NCBI GenBank assembly: GCA_014621425.1
Contig: JAANBB010000402.1
Span: 1-37,160 of the forward strand
Length of the DNA stretch: 37,160 nt
Direction: 5' to 3'
From: Cylindrodendrum hubeiense
Lineage: Eukaryota; Ascomycota; Sordariomycetes; Hypocreales; Nectriaceae
Below, piece after piece: positions 19,140-30,484 of the stretch. The notes under the pieces were generated by a model, which had not been told where the DNA came from, searched no databases, and was given only the letters and a program-made list of their open reading frames with translations. Made by a program: the position numbers and the translations under genes. The stretch's first letter is position 1, and each line of letters starts with the position of its first letter.

Positions 19140-19210
19140 GTGGCAGTGGCGGTGGCAGTGACAGCAAAAGTGGCAAATGCTTGGTGGCAGGTGGCAGGTG
19201 GCATGTGGCA
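19140..19210 (+). repeat. Imperfect GTGGCA-type repeats
   Basis: About eight copies of GTGGCA or close variants lie within 70 bp, the densest run being three spaced by GGTGGCAG units at 19183-19202. It is simple-sequence DNA in the gene-poor region. Confidence 0.6.
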
Positions 19211-20748
19211 CGTAACTGGGTACGTACTCGGGCGAGGTGCAAATCCGGAGTGGTCAAAAATAGCAACCGAACCTGTTACCCCGCCTCCTCCATTTCCGTC
19301 AGGTTAGTGCTGCCGAACCAAGATGGAAGGCGGGCGTGGAGACGGAGGAGCCAAGCTCCAGCACTGGCCACACTGTGGGCTGGGCCCAGAGTCACCTGGA
19401 GCGCTGAGAGCAGCAACTAGCCCTGGATCTGGGGGGCTGACGCGGGACGGGACTGGGGAGCGACGGACATGTTCAAGCCGTCTCAGTGCTTGGACATGGA
19501 CCGGCCGAGATGAGAGTCATGGAAGCACAGTCAGACAATGGGCACTGACGAGCTTGTGCCTGGCGCTGGATAAGTTACGATGCCAGATCCCTCACGGCTG
19601 GGTCAGATCGATTCTACATTCCCCAGCTCAGCCCCAGTTGTTGCTGTGCATGGCTGGAGTGCTGCGCGTATCTGTGGCCACGAGGGACACGCAAAAGGGG
19701 CCAATTGCGGAAGTGAACACGGCTTGACAGTACGTACGTGCCTGTCACTGCATGGGCCGGCCAGCTCTCGTCTGCTCGTCCGGCATTCTGTATGGACTGC
19801 TGAGTCCGATCCCCATGGATATGACAATCTCAATTCCCCAGCCGTGACCCGACCCCAGACAAGCAATGACCACGACCTTGACCTCAACCGCGAACTCGCC
19901 CACGATCTCGCCCTTTTTCCTTCCCTTGACGGGCTGGCGTTATTTGGACCCCAGAGGAAATCCCACTGACCGACCCCGTTACACACACTCCCCCCCGGTT
20001 TCGCGCCGATTTTTTTTTCTTGTCGGCCTCGTGACGCCTTAACGGCGTCCGCCTCCCAGGGCCGGATGCGGGGTGCAGGGAAGATTTGGTAATAGCGATG
20101 CCAATGACAAACCAGAGGGGCCACGAGACGGGAAGAAAAGTCTGGGGGGCGTGGACTCCAGCTGTCGGGGGTGCGATGTACGTATTTGTCGTAGATGGGG
20201 TAATAAGCTGGGGAGGGAATGTCTAAGGCCGCCGCTGGGGAAAGGAAAGGGGCAGGATGCGATGGTGCAACACGGGGGTTACGGAGCCCGACCAAGTCGG
20301 ACGGTCCCGTGGCTGTCACGAAGCTGCACGATCAAGTAAACTGGGGGTAATGGAAACGGGGGTGGAAAGGGCTCGGTTGTAAAGGAGTGATGCAGAGCGG
20401 GTCTTATGGCCTTCTGGTGCATCATCCGTGGATTTTTGTATGGAGTCGTCACGGCTACTGTTTGGCTTTCTGAACAATGGAGAGAAACCTGGGGGTAATG
20501 GAAATGCCATCTTGGAGGGGCGGGAGGCGAGAGAACCTTTTCGGGGGCGCCGGCCCTCCGCTGAGTGGGTCACCGGGGCAGTCCGGGGTCTGGAGGGCGA
20601 GACGCCGGAGGCGGATACCGGGCCCGTTGCAGGAAACTTTTGGTTATTGATGACTTGTGGTTGATTTTTTATCTGGAGACGAGGTTGGAACAACGCAATC
20701 TCCCTGCAGACTTGCTCACTGGTGCCAATTAAGCCATCGTATGTCGTG

Positions 20749-20773
20749 CAACCCATCGCAACCCATCGCAACC
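20749..20773 (+). repeat. 10-bp tandem repeat CAACCCATCG, 2.5 copies
   Basis: Units at 20749-20758 and 20759-20768 are identical, followed by a half unit CAACC. No function is evident. Confidence 0.75.
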
Positions 20774-22047
20774 TTGTCGGCCTCACCCACCTGGAACCGA
20801 GCTTGGGTGGACGACCTGGGCAATTGTGTCATCGATGGCACTATACAGTACTTGATGCGTACCTGAACAAACAAGGAGTACCTCGCTCAAGCACGGATAC
20901 TTACGTACCTTTCTACGGGGATCCATCGGTACGTACGTTGAATAGGTGCTGTAGTCATCATTAGGTGGAGGAATACCATAACCCATGCGGCCCCGCGGCG
21001 GCCGGAGAAGCTACCCTCTGATTCCGGGGCAGCCCTAGCGGGAGTCGGCAATTATTTGTCTGTACTACGTATTCGAAAGATGTTCTTTTTTTCTCCTTCT
21101 CTCATTTTTTACCTTTGCACTTGTTGCCCTAGGAGTTAACAGGGGCGAGACGGAACGTAATTTGCTCTTCAGTCCCCGTGACCCAGGTCAGGCTGGCCGG
21201 ATCCCTCGGTGAGCCCCAGTTTCAGTGAGGCTCGGTCAGGTGAACAGGCGCTGGGCTCGCCGACACCGACTTTAGCCCAGGGCCCCAGCGCTTCCCCGCG
21301 GCGCCTTGTTAGCGCCTAGGGGCCGGGACGTGTGCGGATGGAATGCACTGTATTCGCCGCGGGAATCGAGGCAATTCATTCATCACCAACAAATGCGTGA
21401 TTGTACATGTTGGCCGCAGGGATTGTCTCACCCAGCATAAGCCTCCCCCGCTGACACAATTGGACCGCCGGATAACTAAAGAATTACATGGGTCAGGTAC
21501 CTGTTTCGAGGAGAGGTACCTCCGTACATGACGTTTTGCCAGGTCCCAACAACGACAACCCCAGCTTGAGCTTGGCACTGGAGCACACCACCGGCGAATC
21601 ACCGCTTGCGTTGCTTGTCCTGTAACAAGTTTCTGGCTGGCTGACTTCAGCCTGCGCAGCCAAGGAAACCGTCACCTGCTTAGCCCAGCAAAGGATTCGA
21701 CATCATGGATCCGTCATATCGTGCAGAACGAGGGCACAGTACAGGCACAGGTAGGTGGGGCTTATTTGCGCAGATTGAGAGAGAAAAGCCGACTTGAAAC
21801 GAGGCAGGATCTGCATGTCACGAAGTAGCCTTTTCTGACGATGACTCGCAGCTGGCGAGGTGAGCTCGGCCAGCACAATTGCACCATCTCTCCCAGGCCG
21901 TTGGGTGACCGATTGGGTTAGTGCGGAGTTGGGTCTCCTATGGTACATTCTCCTACGGGTACATAGTATGTGCGTCGTGCATATTTGAGGCCAGAACGAG
22001 GCTCAATGAGGTGAATTGTGATTGCCCTGTGCCAACCAGGTAACCGG

Positions 22048-22074
22048 GGCACACATGGCGCACATGGCACACAT
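22048..22074 (+). repeat. 9-bp tandem repeat GGCACACAT, three copies
   Basis: Three 9-bp units, the middle one with one substitution (GGCGCACAT). It lies in the gene-poor region with no evident role. Confidence 0.75.
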
Positions 22075-23006
22075 GACTGTCGTAAGCGCACTGTGCGGCA
22101 CAGTACAATTCTGAAGCACAGACGGGATCTGTTATGATTGATTCCTCCACAATGGTGGATGGAATTCCACAGTGGAGAGAAGTGGGACCGATTGCGAAAG
22201 AGAGAGCTCAAAAAAAAACAATAGAGTCACTCAGTTGCCTAGCAGCTGACAAGCAAAAATGAGAGAAAAAGAGGACCAGAGCCTAGAATAACCGGTCTCC
22301 GGCAGGGCCCCCTCCCCACCTGGAATACTGGGACAGGAGGCCTGGGGAGACTTCCAGACATCGTTCCTGGCATCTGAGCGGCCAGGAACCGGGCGCTCGG
22401 GCCACATAACCTTCCCCTTGAGGCTTAGGGTGGAGGCGCTATTGGGTAATCAAATGGCAATTTTCCTGCGCTGCGTGAGGTCATGATCACGATCTTCCCC
22501 GCTGGGTCCAGCTTCTCGACTCTTCTGGCTGGGCCAAGTGCCGGGGCGCGCGCCATGGATGGACGAGGGCCGACCGGCCCGGTGACTATTGGAAGGTATC
22601 CCCTTCGCTTTTTGCCTGGTGCTGGGTGCCAATGTGAGCATCCATCAGCACGAGGCCTCGCCGCGCAGGTCTGGACGGGCGGGGCGGGGCGAAAAAGGCA
22701 CCCAGTACCGAGTTACAAGCCCTCCCAGCACGCACCGCCGCCGGACTGCCCTGGGAGTCTGGGACTGCGCTCACTGTACCGCGCCCAAGCGCCCCCCTCC
22801 AGTAACCCAGCAGGGGAGCCCCACTGCAGCGCCGCAGGGGGTGTGTAGGTGTAGGGTGTATTAGCAGCAAAGGTGAGGGACAGGAGTGGCCAACGTGACA
22901 AGCGTGTCAGAAGAACGAGAGAAGACGACCACGAGGATGGAAGGGGCGGCCGTAATTGACCTTGGATTGGAACTTGGAAGGTACGGCGATGGAGACGGGG
23001 TACAAA

Positions 23007-23042
23007 GTACGTACCTGCTTCGCAATGCAGGCAGGTACGTAC
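23007..23042. repeat. Perfect 12-bp inverted repeat with 12-bp spacer
   Basis: Left arm GTACGTACCTGC (23007-23018) and right arm GCAGGTACGTAC (23031-23042) are exact reverse complements, separated by 12 nt. It lies about 1.4 kb upstream of the GDH2 ATG and about 100 bp upstream of a TATA-like element, so it could be a dimeric protein-binding site or a hairpin. Confidence 0.8.
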
Positions 23043-23143
23043 CGATCCTCTTCAAGGCATCACCCAGGCAAGTACCTCGTCATGTACTTCGTACCACTGC
23101 TCCCGTCATTGTTGAGCAGAGACTCGACGCTCGTGGCCAGGAG

Positions 23144-23340
23144 TATTTAAAGCTTCCATCGCCAGGTCCCAAAACGTTCTCGAAATCTTGGTTCGTTAAG
23201 CGTCAGACTCACTCGTCTTTGCCAAAGACTCCAACTCGTCCTCATCCTCCTTCTCCCCTCTCCCTCTTCTCCCTCTCTCCTCCTCAGCGGCATCTCACTC
23301 TCATCTCACCCGCCGCCCTCTTTCTCGTCTCACCCCTCCC
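23144..23340 (+). promoter_or_regulatory. Candidate GDH2 core promoter: TATA-like element and CT-rich tract
   Basis: TATTTAA at 23144-23150 is followed by a long pyrimidine tract (about 23236-23340). In filamentous fungi a TATA-like box followed by a CT-rich block commonly marks the transcription start of strongly expressed genes. This would place the start near 23350-23400, giving GDH2 a leader of roughly 1 kb before splicing. Transcript ends are needed to confirm it. Confidence 0.45.
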
Positions 23341-23844
23341 AGACAAACAAACTCTACCGTATCAAGACAGATTCTCTTATCTCTCTTGACCCGGCTTGTC
23401 CGTCAGTTGCTATTTACGACAGGGCTGACTGGATGGCTGTGCTGAGTTCGCACCACGGAACTACCGCCAGCTAAAGCTGTGCTAATCGAGATCAAAAGTT
23501 TGGACCTTCTGGAACTCCGGCTAGCCTCGCAAAGCCTCTTCTACACCTCGACCCTCCTCTTTTTGAGAATCGCCGCAAACAACAAATAGAGGCCACCTCT
23601 GTTGTTTCTCTCCATCTTTTTCTGCCATCTTTCTCCTGCCCCGCAAGAGAACCCCTCGCCTCCCTAGTTGTAAGGCCGGCATTCCCGACTTACACACGCA
23701 GCATCATCACCGCTGCACCGCGCCCATCCCTGTCTGTACCAAAGTACCACAGCAGGCTTTTCCCGTGCCAATTCGCTCCCGAATCAATTCGACAGTTTGA
23801 CGAATTGATCGCCGCGGCTAGACTCGCATCACATAAACAAACCG

Positions 23845-24428
23845 GTAAGTCGCGGATACCTACCCTCTTATCTGATGCCTGCCCGCCCCTCCAATTCCCT
23901 TATCGCAACTTGGACCCCCTTGTGGCTCCTTGCGGCCCCCCTTCCCTGCTCCAAAAATGGCGGCGATACGAGACCGGCCCGGCGGTGAAAGCCGTCCTCA
24001 CCGGGCTTGAGTAGTTGGTGTCGCCCGTGCCAGGCGTGCGAGATAAGCTCCTTGCTTGCTCGCAGCCATCTGCCGCGTCCCTCGAGTTCGCCACGGCCAC
24101 CAAGACCCTGCACCCTGCATTTAGCTATTCAGGTCCCGATCTGGTGGCGCATTCTGGGGCCATGGCTTCGCGCTCTGAGCCGAAGCTGCGCCCGTCTGGT
24201 GGTCAGCAGCCGTATCAGAGCAGCTGCCATTGACTCACAAGCACACCGAGACTTGGTATGCCGTGTCCACGGTGACGACATGAGGGTTCTTATCATGTCG
24301 ACTCCGTTTGGGCGTTGTGTATAAAGCACTTGCCCAGAGCTGCTCTTCCTGCTTCCCTCATCATCCATTACACGTTTCCTCGTTTCGTTTATACGTTTAT
24401 ACCCATTCCACTGCTTTCGCCACAACAG
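23845..24428 (+). promoter_or_regulatory. Possible 5' leader intron of GDH2
   Basis: A consensus donor ACCG|GTAAGT occurs at 23845. Acceptors before the ATG at 24441 include TTCAG at 24131-24132 and CAACAG ending at 24428, 12 nt before the ATG; the range given uses the latter. The intron would remove many upstream ATGs. The acceptor is unresolved. Confidence 0.3.
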
Positions 24429-24440
24429 CATCTTGTCAAG

Positions 24441-27400
24441 ATGCTGGCTGTTCAAAGCCCCACGACTAACATTCCTTCCCTCGACAGGTTTCCGGAATAC
24501 TCAGATCCTTTCGAGGAACCACTGCCCATTATGAGCGCCCTTACTTCCAAGCCTCTGGCCGGCATCCAGGCCGATGAGGCCAGCCGTGGCCCTTCTCCCC
24601 AGCCCACCCACTTCAGCGTTCCCTTGACCGCAACTAATCACAACGGTCACCGAATTCTTCGCTCGGCCACTGTTGGCTACATTGCCCCCGAGTTCACTGG
24701 CAAGGCTGATCAGATCAAGTCTGGTAAGTTACTAGGAACTCCCATTGACCTGTAAGGCGAGCTCGCTGACCATCCAATTAGTCAAGGAGATCATCCTCCA
24801 AGCTGGATTCATCCCTCACTCTCAGGCCGACGAGCAGATTGAGTGGTTCTACGAGAAGCTGGGCATCGATGATGTCTACTTCCACATCGAGACCCCTGCT
24901 GTCATTGCCAGCCACGTCACCTCACTATATGCTGCCAAGGTCGCCGCCTTTGCCCGCGAGGATAAGCAGGAGGAGATTCGCCTCGACATGGAGGCCAACG
25001 ACCACGCCATCTACATTGACACCAGCACTCCTGGCGAGACCAACTTCTCTGGTCCCCGCTACGAGGAGCGCCTCGAGACCAAGTACATTGACCACCCCGG
25101 CACGAGCAAGTACCGTGTTGAGACTTTCCGATCTCCCGCCGTCCTCGGTGCCAGCCCTTCATCCAAGGCTACTCTCCGCTGTTACTTCGTCTACCAGTGC
25201 CAATTCTTGACTTCCGTTGAGACCACGGACCCCAATGAGACTCGCCTCGAGCTCATTGCCGACAACGGTTTCCTCCAGAAGGCTACCGTCAACACCAAGC
25301 AGATCTACCAGGAGATCATTGAGCTTGCCGTCAAGCGAGCTGGTCCCGTCATCGAGGTCTTTGACATCGAGGACAGCGTTGAGAAGCGCATGGTCATTGC
25401 CTTCCGATCTCGTACCGCCCGCGGTCTCTTCTCCGCTCTGAGTGATCTCTACCACTACTATGGTGTCACCAGTTCGCGAAAGTACCTTGAGCAGTTCTCC
25501 AACGGTATCACCGTCATGAGTGTCTACCTCAGGCCCGCTCTTGGACTCGAGGCCGATTTCCCCCCTTGGGAGGACTCCATTAACCAGATCTCCAAGGAGG
25601 TCTCTCTGCTTTACTGCCTCCCCCACAACAAGTTCCACGACCTCTTCCTCAAGAACCAGCTCAGTCTTCAGGAGTCCGTCTACGCCCACTCCGCTTGGGT
25701 GTTCGTCCAGCACTTCCTGAACCGGTTGGGTCCTGAGTACGCTTCGCTGTCCAAGATCCTTGACGCGGGTAACAACGCCCAGGCCGCCCTTCTTTCCAAC
25801 CTCAAGCGCCGTCTCCGCTCTGAGACTTTCACCCCTGACTACATCTATGAGATCATCCAGAACTTCCCTGGTCTCGTCCGGGCCCTATATGCCTCGTTCG
25901 CTAATGTCCACCTGGTTAAGGACGCTGAGGTCGCCGAGCAGCTCATCTCTTCCAGCACCTCGGTTGAGGTCCTGTCAGATGATGCTCTCAAGGACAAGAT
26001 CTCTAAGACTGTCAACAACGAGCACGAGGAGATGGTCCTCACTGCTTTCCGCGTCTTCAACAACGCCATTCTGAAGACCAACTACTTCACCCCTACCAAG
26101 GTCGCCCTGAGCTTCCGTCTCGACCCTAACTTCCTCCCTGACGTTGAGTACCCCAAGCCCCTGTACGGCATGTTCCTCGTCATCAGCTCCGAGTCCCGAG
26201 GTTTCCACCTCCGCTTCAAGGACATTTCTCGTGGTGGTATCCGTATCGTCAAGTCCCGCAGCAAGGAGGCATACAGCATCAACGCCCGCAACCTCTTCGA
26301 TGAGAACTACGGTCTTGCCAGCACCCAGCAGCGCAAGAACAAGGACATTCCCGAGGGCGGTTCCAAGGGTGTCATTCTCCTCGACCCCAAGCAGCAGGAC
26401 CGAGCCCGCGAGGCTTTCGAGAAGTACATTGATAGTATCCTTGATCTTCTCCTGCCCGCCCAGACCCCTGGAATCAAGAACCCTCTCGTTGACCTTTACG
26501 GCAAGGAGGAGATTCTCTTCCTGGGTCCCGATGAGAACACTGCTGAGCTGGTCGACTGGGCCACTGAGCACGCCCGCGTCCGTGGCGCTCCTTGGTGGAA
26601 GTCTTTCTTCACCGGCAAGTCTCCCAAGCTGGGTGGTATTCCCCATGACGCTTACGGCATGACCACTCTGTCTGTCCGTGAGTACGTCAATGGTATTTAC
26701 CGAAAGCTCAAGCTCGACCCCTCTACTATCCGCAAGATGCAGACTGGTGGACCCGATGGTGATCTTGGCAGCAACGAGATCAAGCTGGGTAACGAGAAGT
26801 ACACTGCCATCGTCGATGGCTCCGGTGTCCTTGCCGACCCTAACGGTCTTGACCGCACTGAGCTTCTCCGCCTCGCCGAGAACCGTAAGATGATCGTCGA
26901 GTATGACGACAGCAAGCTCTCCAAGGATGGATACCGCGTTCTCGTCGACGACACCAACGTCACTCTCCCAAGTGGTGAGGTTGTTACCAACGGTACCTCG
27001 TTCCGCAACACCTTCCACCTTCGGGATACTGGCAGTGTCGATTCATTCGTTCCTTGCGGTGGTCGTCCCGCCTCGATTGATCTCATCACTGTCAACCGTC
27101 TCATCAAGGACGGCAAGTCTGTCATCCCCTACCTCGTGGAGGGTGCCAACCTGTTCATCACCCAGGAGGCCAAGCTCATCCTTGAGCAGGCCGGCTGCAT
27201 TCTGTACAAGGATGCTTCCGCTAACAAGGGTGGTGTGACCTCGTCCTCCCTCGAGGTCCTGGCTTCGCTCTCCTTCGACGATGCCGGCTTTGCCGAGAAC
27301 ATGTGTGTTGGCGCCAACGGCGAGGCCCCTCAGTTCTACAAGGACTACGTCAAGCAGGTCCAGCTCAAGATCCAGGACAATGCCCGTCTCGAGTTCGAGG

Positions 27401-27789
27401 CTATCTGGCGCGAGAACGAGGAGACTGGCATCGCCCGATCGATCCTGTCTGACAAGCTGTCCGTCGCTATCACCGATCTGGACGAGAAGCTTCAGCACTC
27501 TGATCTCTGGGATAACGAGAAGATCCGCCGCTCGGTCCTCCAGGATGCTCTTCCCGCCCTCCTGCTGGAGAAGATTGGCCTCGACACCCTGATGACCCGC
27601 ATCCCCGAGTCCTACCTCCGAAGCATCTTCGGCTGCTACCTTGCCAGCCGCTTCGTGTACCAGTTCGGCAGCAGCCCCAGCCAGTTTGCCTTCTACGACT
27701 TGTAAGTGTAACCCTGAATACCCCACAAGAAACATGTACTAACAAGTGGAAACAGCATGTCCAAGCGTATGGCCCAGATCGGTGCTTAG
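24441..27789 (+). CDS. GDH2: NAD-specific glutamate dehydrogenase, large (115-kDa) type
   Basis: Three exons, 24441-24723, 24782-27701 and 27756-27789, encode 1078 residues (yeast Gdh2 1092). Introns are 58 and 54 bp, the second with a TACTAAC branch point; the last exon adds only FMSKRMAQIGA. The enzyme converts glutamate plus NAD to 2-oxoglutarate, ammonium and NADH, the catabolic direction. The N-terminal ~450 residues are the regulatory extension of this class. The catalytic part shows SRGGIRIV near 577, PEGGSKG near 618, PCGGRPASIDL near 852 and EGANLFITQEAK then KDASANKGGVTSSSLEVLASL at about 880-925, all matching yeast Gdh2. Codon use is extremely biased: TTA, CTA and TCA are so rare that long in-register antisense frames stay open, a mark of high expression. 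Promoter features are listed separately. Confidence 0.97.
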
Positions 27790-29184
27790 AGAATTAACGC
27801 TCGAAAGCTTTAGAGGAGTGTGGAGAGTGTTTATCTGTTTCGAGCATAGCCTGATGATTTTGAGAGAGAACGTCCTAGATAGGAGACGTGCATTGTTACG
27901 GTTTGATTACAGCATTGGGTCATTGCCCTGGCATGGGCCTCATTGGGAACCGGATAGGGATGGTTAAAGAAAAGTCGAAAAGACTGCATCCAAGTAGTCG
28001 ACTAATATGAAATACATTTCAACGTTCAAGGATTTTGTTCTTCTCTTCGCCAGTGACAGAGGAGAGATTGTCGTGACTGAACTAATGACGCGATGGGTAT
28101 TGGTGCAGATCAATGTTCCAGTGCTCGGTGAAATATTACCCGCAAAGAAAGGTCGAGAGGGGGAATGTAGATGGGTCGTGATGAGTGGATCTGTGTACTT
28201 AGTACGGTCTCGGCAACATCCTCCGAATGTGAATCCCGGATGTCCGGGTCGGAGGTTTACGGCGACCACGGTATGCATGAGTTGAACGGGGGAGAGACGT
28301 GAGGTATTTCAAGCATTTCCATGTTTACTTATTGACTTGCGGGCTTTGAGCTAAGCGGTCTGTGTGCACTAATGTATGCTACGCTGATCGTGTTGCCTGG
28401 CCGTATTAGAATGTCTGAGAAGAAGAAACGAAAGCGAAAGAAGAAAGCATGATGGAGGGGAAGGTGCTGATGACGAACCAGCGGTCTATGCGTCTATACA
28501 GATCTGTATACATGACACATAGGACTGTAGACTACTATATACAAATCCGTCTAGAAGGGGTAATCATGCCGTTGTGGGCATTAAACGGCAGGGCCGGAAA
28601 TGACGTCTGTGTTGACTTGGTTAGGGGCCGATGAGCAATCTACTTCTTATCGAGGTGTGGCTATTTTTGGGGTTGCCTTTTGTTGAAATATATTTTGAAG
28701 ACTATGCAGATCACCACGTTGTCGTTGATGACATGTGAGTTAAAAACTGGAGACAGGGATACGCTGGGCAAGATGGGAGTAGTAGCCGTGTAATCTGTAC
28801 ATGGGTGGTGGGTGTGATGCGGATGGCGTGGCATTGCATGTGTGGGCAAAGCTTGGTCTTTGTCGACGTGTATGGAGGAGGAGGAGTAAGGGGGTCGACT
28901 TTTTGAGACTTGGAGGATAAGCCTGTAGGAAAAGATCCGTGCGACAATGCGATGGATACAAGAGAGAAAGAAGCCTTTGAATAGCGTGGTGCAGCATAGC
29001 GAAGGAAAGGAGGAAGGAAGAGTAGATATTGCGCAGACTAGACTGGAGACTAGAGCAATATTTCCACACTAGAGAGGGGGATGCATGTGTGGTGCAGGTG
29101 TGGTGAAGCTGAGGCTTTTGCATTGTGTTCGGGCTTGAGACATTGATACAGAGAAAATGCGGGATGCGGCATGGGGTGTGAAGG

Positions 29185-29234
29185 TGTGTACCTGTGTACC
29201 TGTGTAGAGGTACGTAGATACCTACCTTAGGTAC
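29185..29234 (+). repeat. TGTGTACC tandem repeat and GTAC-rich cluster
   Basis: Two exact TGTGTACC units (29185-29192, 29193-29200) run into a stretch rich in GGTAC/TACC arms, including GGTACGTAG and CTTAGGTAC, with partial dyad symmetry. It resembles the other GTAC-type motifs of the window. Confidence 0.6.
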
Positions 29235-29537
29235 AGATTAGTGAGTTACTACATGGCACGCATCTAGTATGGGATTTGCCGGACAGCTCAGGAATTATGC
29301 GCGGGCGTGGGAGCCCAGAGTTAAAGTGCCTACATTAGCTTGTTTCCATTCGCGTCGGGTCTGTGATGGGAAGGCACATCACACTGGGTGACATTGCAAA
29401 CAAGCGCCGCGGTTTGGGATTGATTGGACTGCCATGCCCTGCGTGGAGGGCGGGCTCAGTGACGATAAAAATGGCATTTTTGCTGGGCGGTTGTCAAGTG
29501 GCCGCGGCGGGCAGCCGGGAAGGGGATTTCTTAGTCA

Positions 29538-29547
29538 GGTACGTACC
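29538..29547. repeat. GGTACGTACC palindrome, copy 3
   Basis: Identical to the copies at 18579 and 23034, in non-coding DNA between GDH2 and TEA4. Confidence 0.7.
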
Positions 29548-30460
29548 CGGCCAATGCAGCCAGTCACGGCCCGCCGCAGCGACACACCCTGGCAGCAGCC
29601 AAGTTTCAGCGTTTCATGGGCCCCGAGGTCCCCTGTTCCCCGGCACCAGCCACGCGGCTGGGCCCCTCAAGTTACAGGCGATGTGGCCGCTAGCCGGGCA
29701 GGGAACAGGCCGTCGGATACCCGCTAAGGATTGCATGCGGAAGCTTGACCAGGGGCTTTAAATACAAATTCCGAGTCCATGCCATGCCATGAGCGACACT
29801 GAGCCTGGGCCAGTGGATGGGTGAGAGTGCACAGGTCGGCGAGTGCCAGCTGGCCGGCATCGAGAACTGGGGTGAAGCCGTGGGCGTGGTCTGGTCTCCT
29901 ATTCTTTCTTTTTTTCCCTTTCCCTGCTGGCGACCGTGAGCGTGCATTGGGTTGGGCCCGTTGAGACATGACATGACACGCGATGCATCGATGGTGCCAG
30001 AAAAAAAAGTGTCGGCCAAGCGAGAGACACGCATCAGATTTGTAGCATGTAGTAGTAGAGGCGTGCAGACAGAGACGTGCAGACAGAAATGTGTAGACAG
30101 AGAGAGCGAGAGAATGAGGGGGCAGACACGCAAACAAACACAAACAAACACCCGTCGGGGACCCTGCTCGTCCTCTCTCTTCTCTCACCCAATTTTCACT
30201 TTCGCAATCAGTCAAGAAGCACTCATTCCGTCAACCTGGTGCCGCCGATTAATTAACCCAATGGGCCATCGAGACCCCGGTTTCTCCACCACTACCACCT
30301 CGACGACTCTTTCGGAACACCACCACGGAATCCTTCATCTCTCAGCAAAACCTAGTTGACACGCGAGCCACGGTGCAACGAATCCCTGCCGGCATCTACG
30401 TCTCCCTCAGTCTTCCCTCGCTTCCTGCGTCCGTTTGCTTTTTCTTGTCGCCATTCTCTC

Positions 30461-30484
30461 GCCATCTCGCCATCTCGCCATCTC
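30461..30484 (+). repeat. 8-bp tandem repeat GCCATCTC, three copies
   Basis: Three exact 8-bp units preceded by an imperfect one, within CT-rich DNA upstream of TEA4, probably promoter or leader. Confidence 0.75.

Larger units (their letters stand above)
16913..24440. other. 7.5-kb gene-poor region upstream of GDH2
   Basis: No frame in this long stretch is convincing. The longest, 19603-20319 minus (238 codons), is Pro/Arg/Ser-rich with irregular composition. The region is patchy in GC, with CT-rich and CTGGG-rich tracts, several short tandem repeats and many GTACGTAC-type motifs. The last kilobase is the GDH2 promoter and leader. A non-coding RNA or small multi-exon gene cannot be excluded without transcript data. 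Confidence 0.5.

Noticed and set aside
19603..20319. 238-codon minus-strand frame in the gene-poor region
   Set aside because: Pro/Arg/Ser-rich irregular composition, no motif, no domain and no supporting splice or promoter features.
25975..27018. 347-codon antisense frame inside GDH2, with similar ones at 25159-25713 and 27043-27735
   Set aside because: All three are in exact codon register with GDH2 on the other strand. They stay open only because GDH2 avoids TTA, CTA and TCA, which would be antisense stops. Their Val/Leu/Glu-rich composition is the mirror of biased codons.
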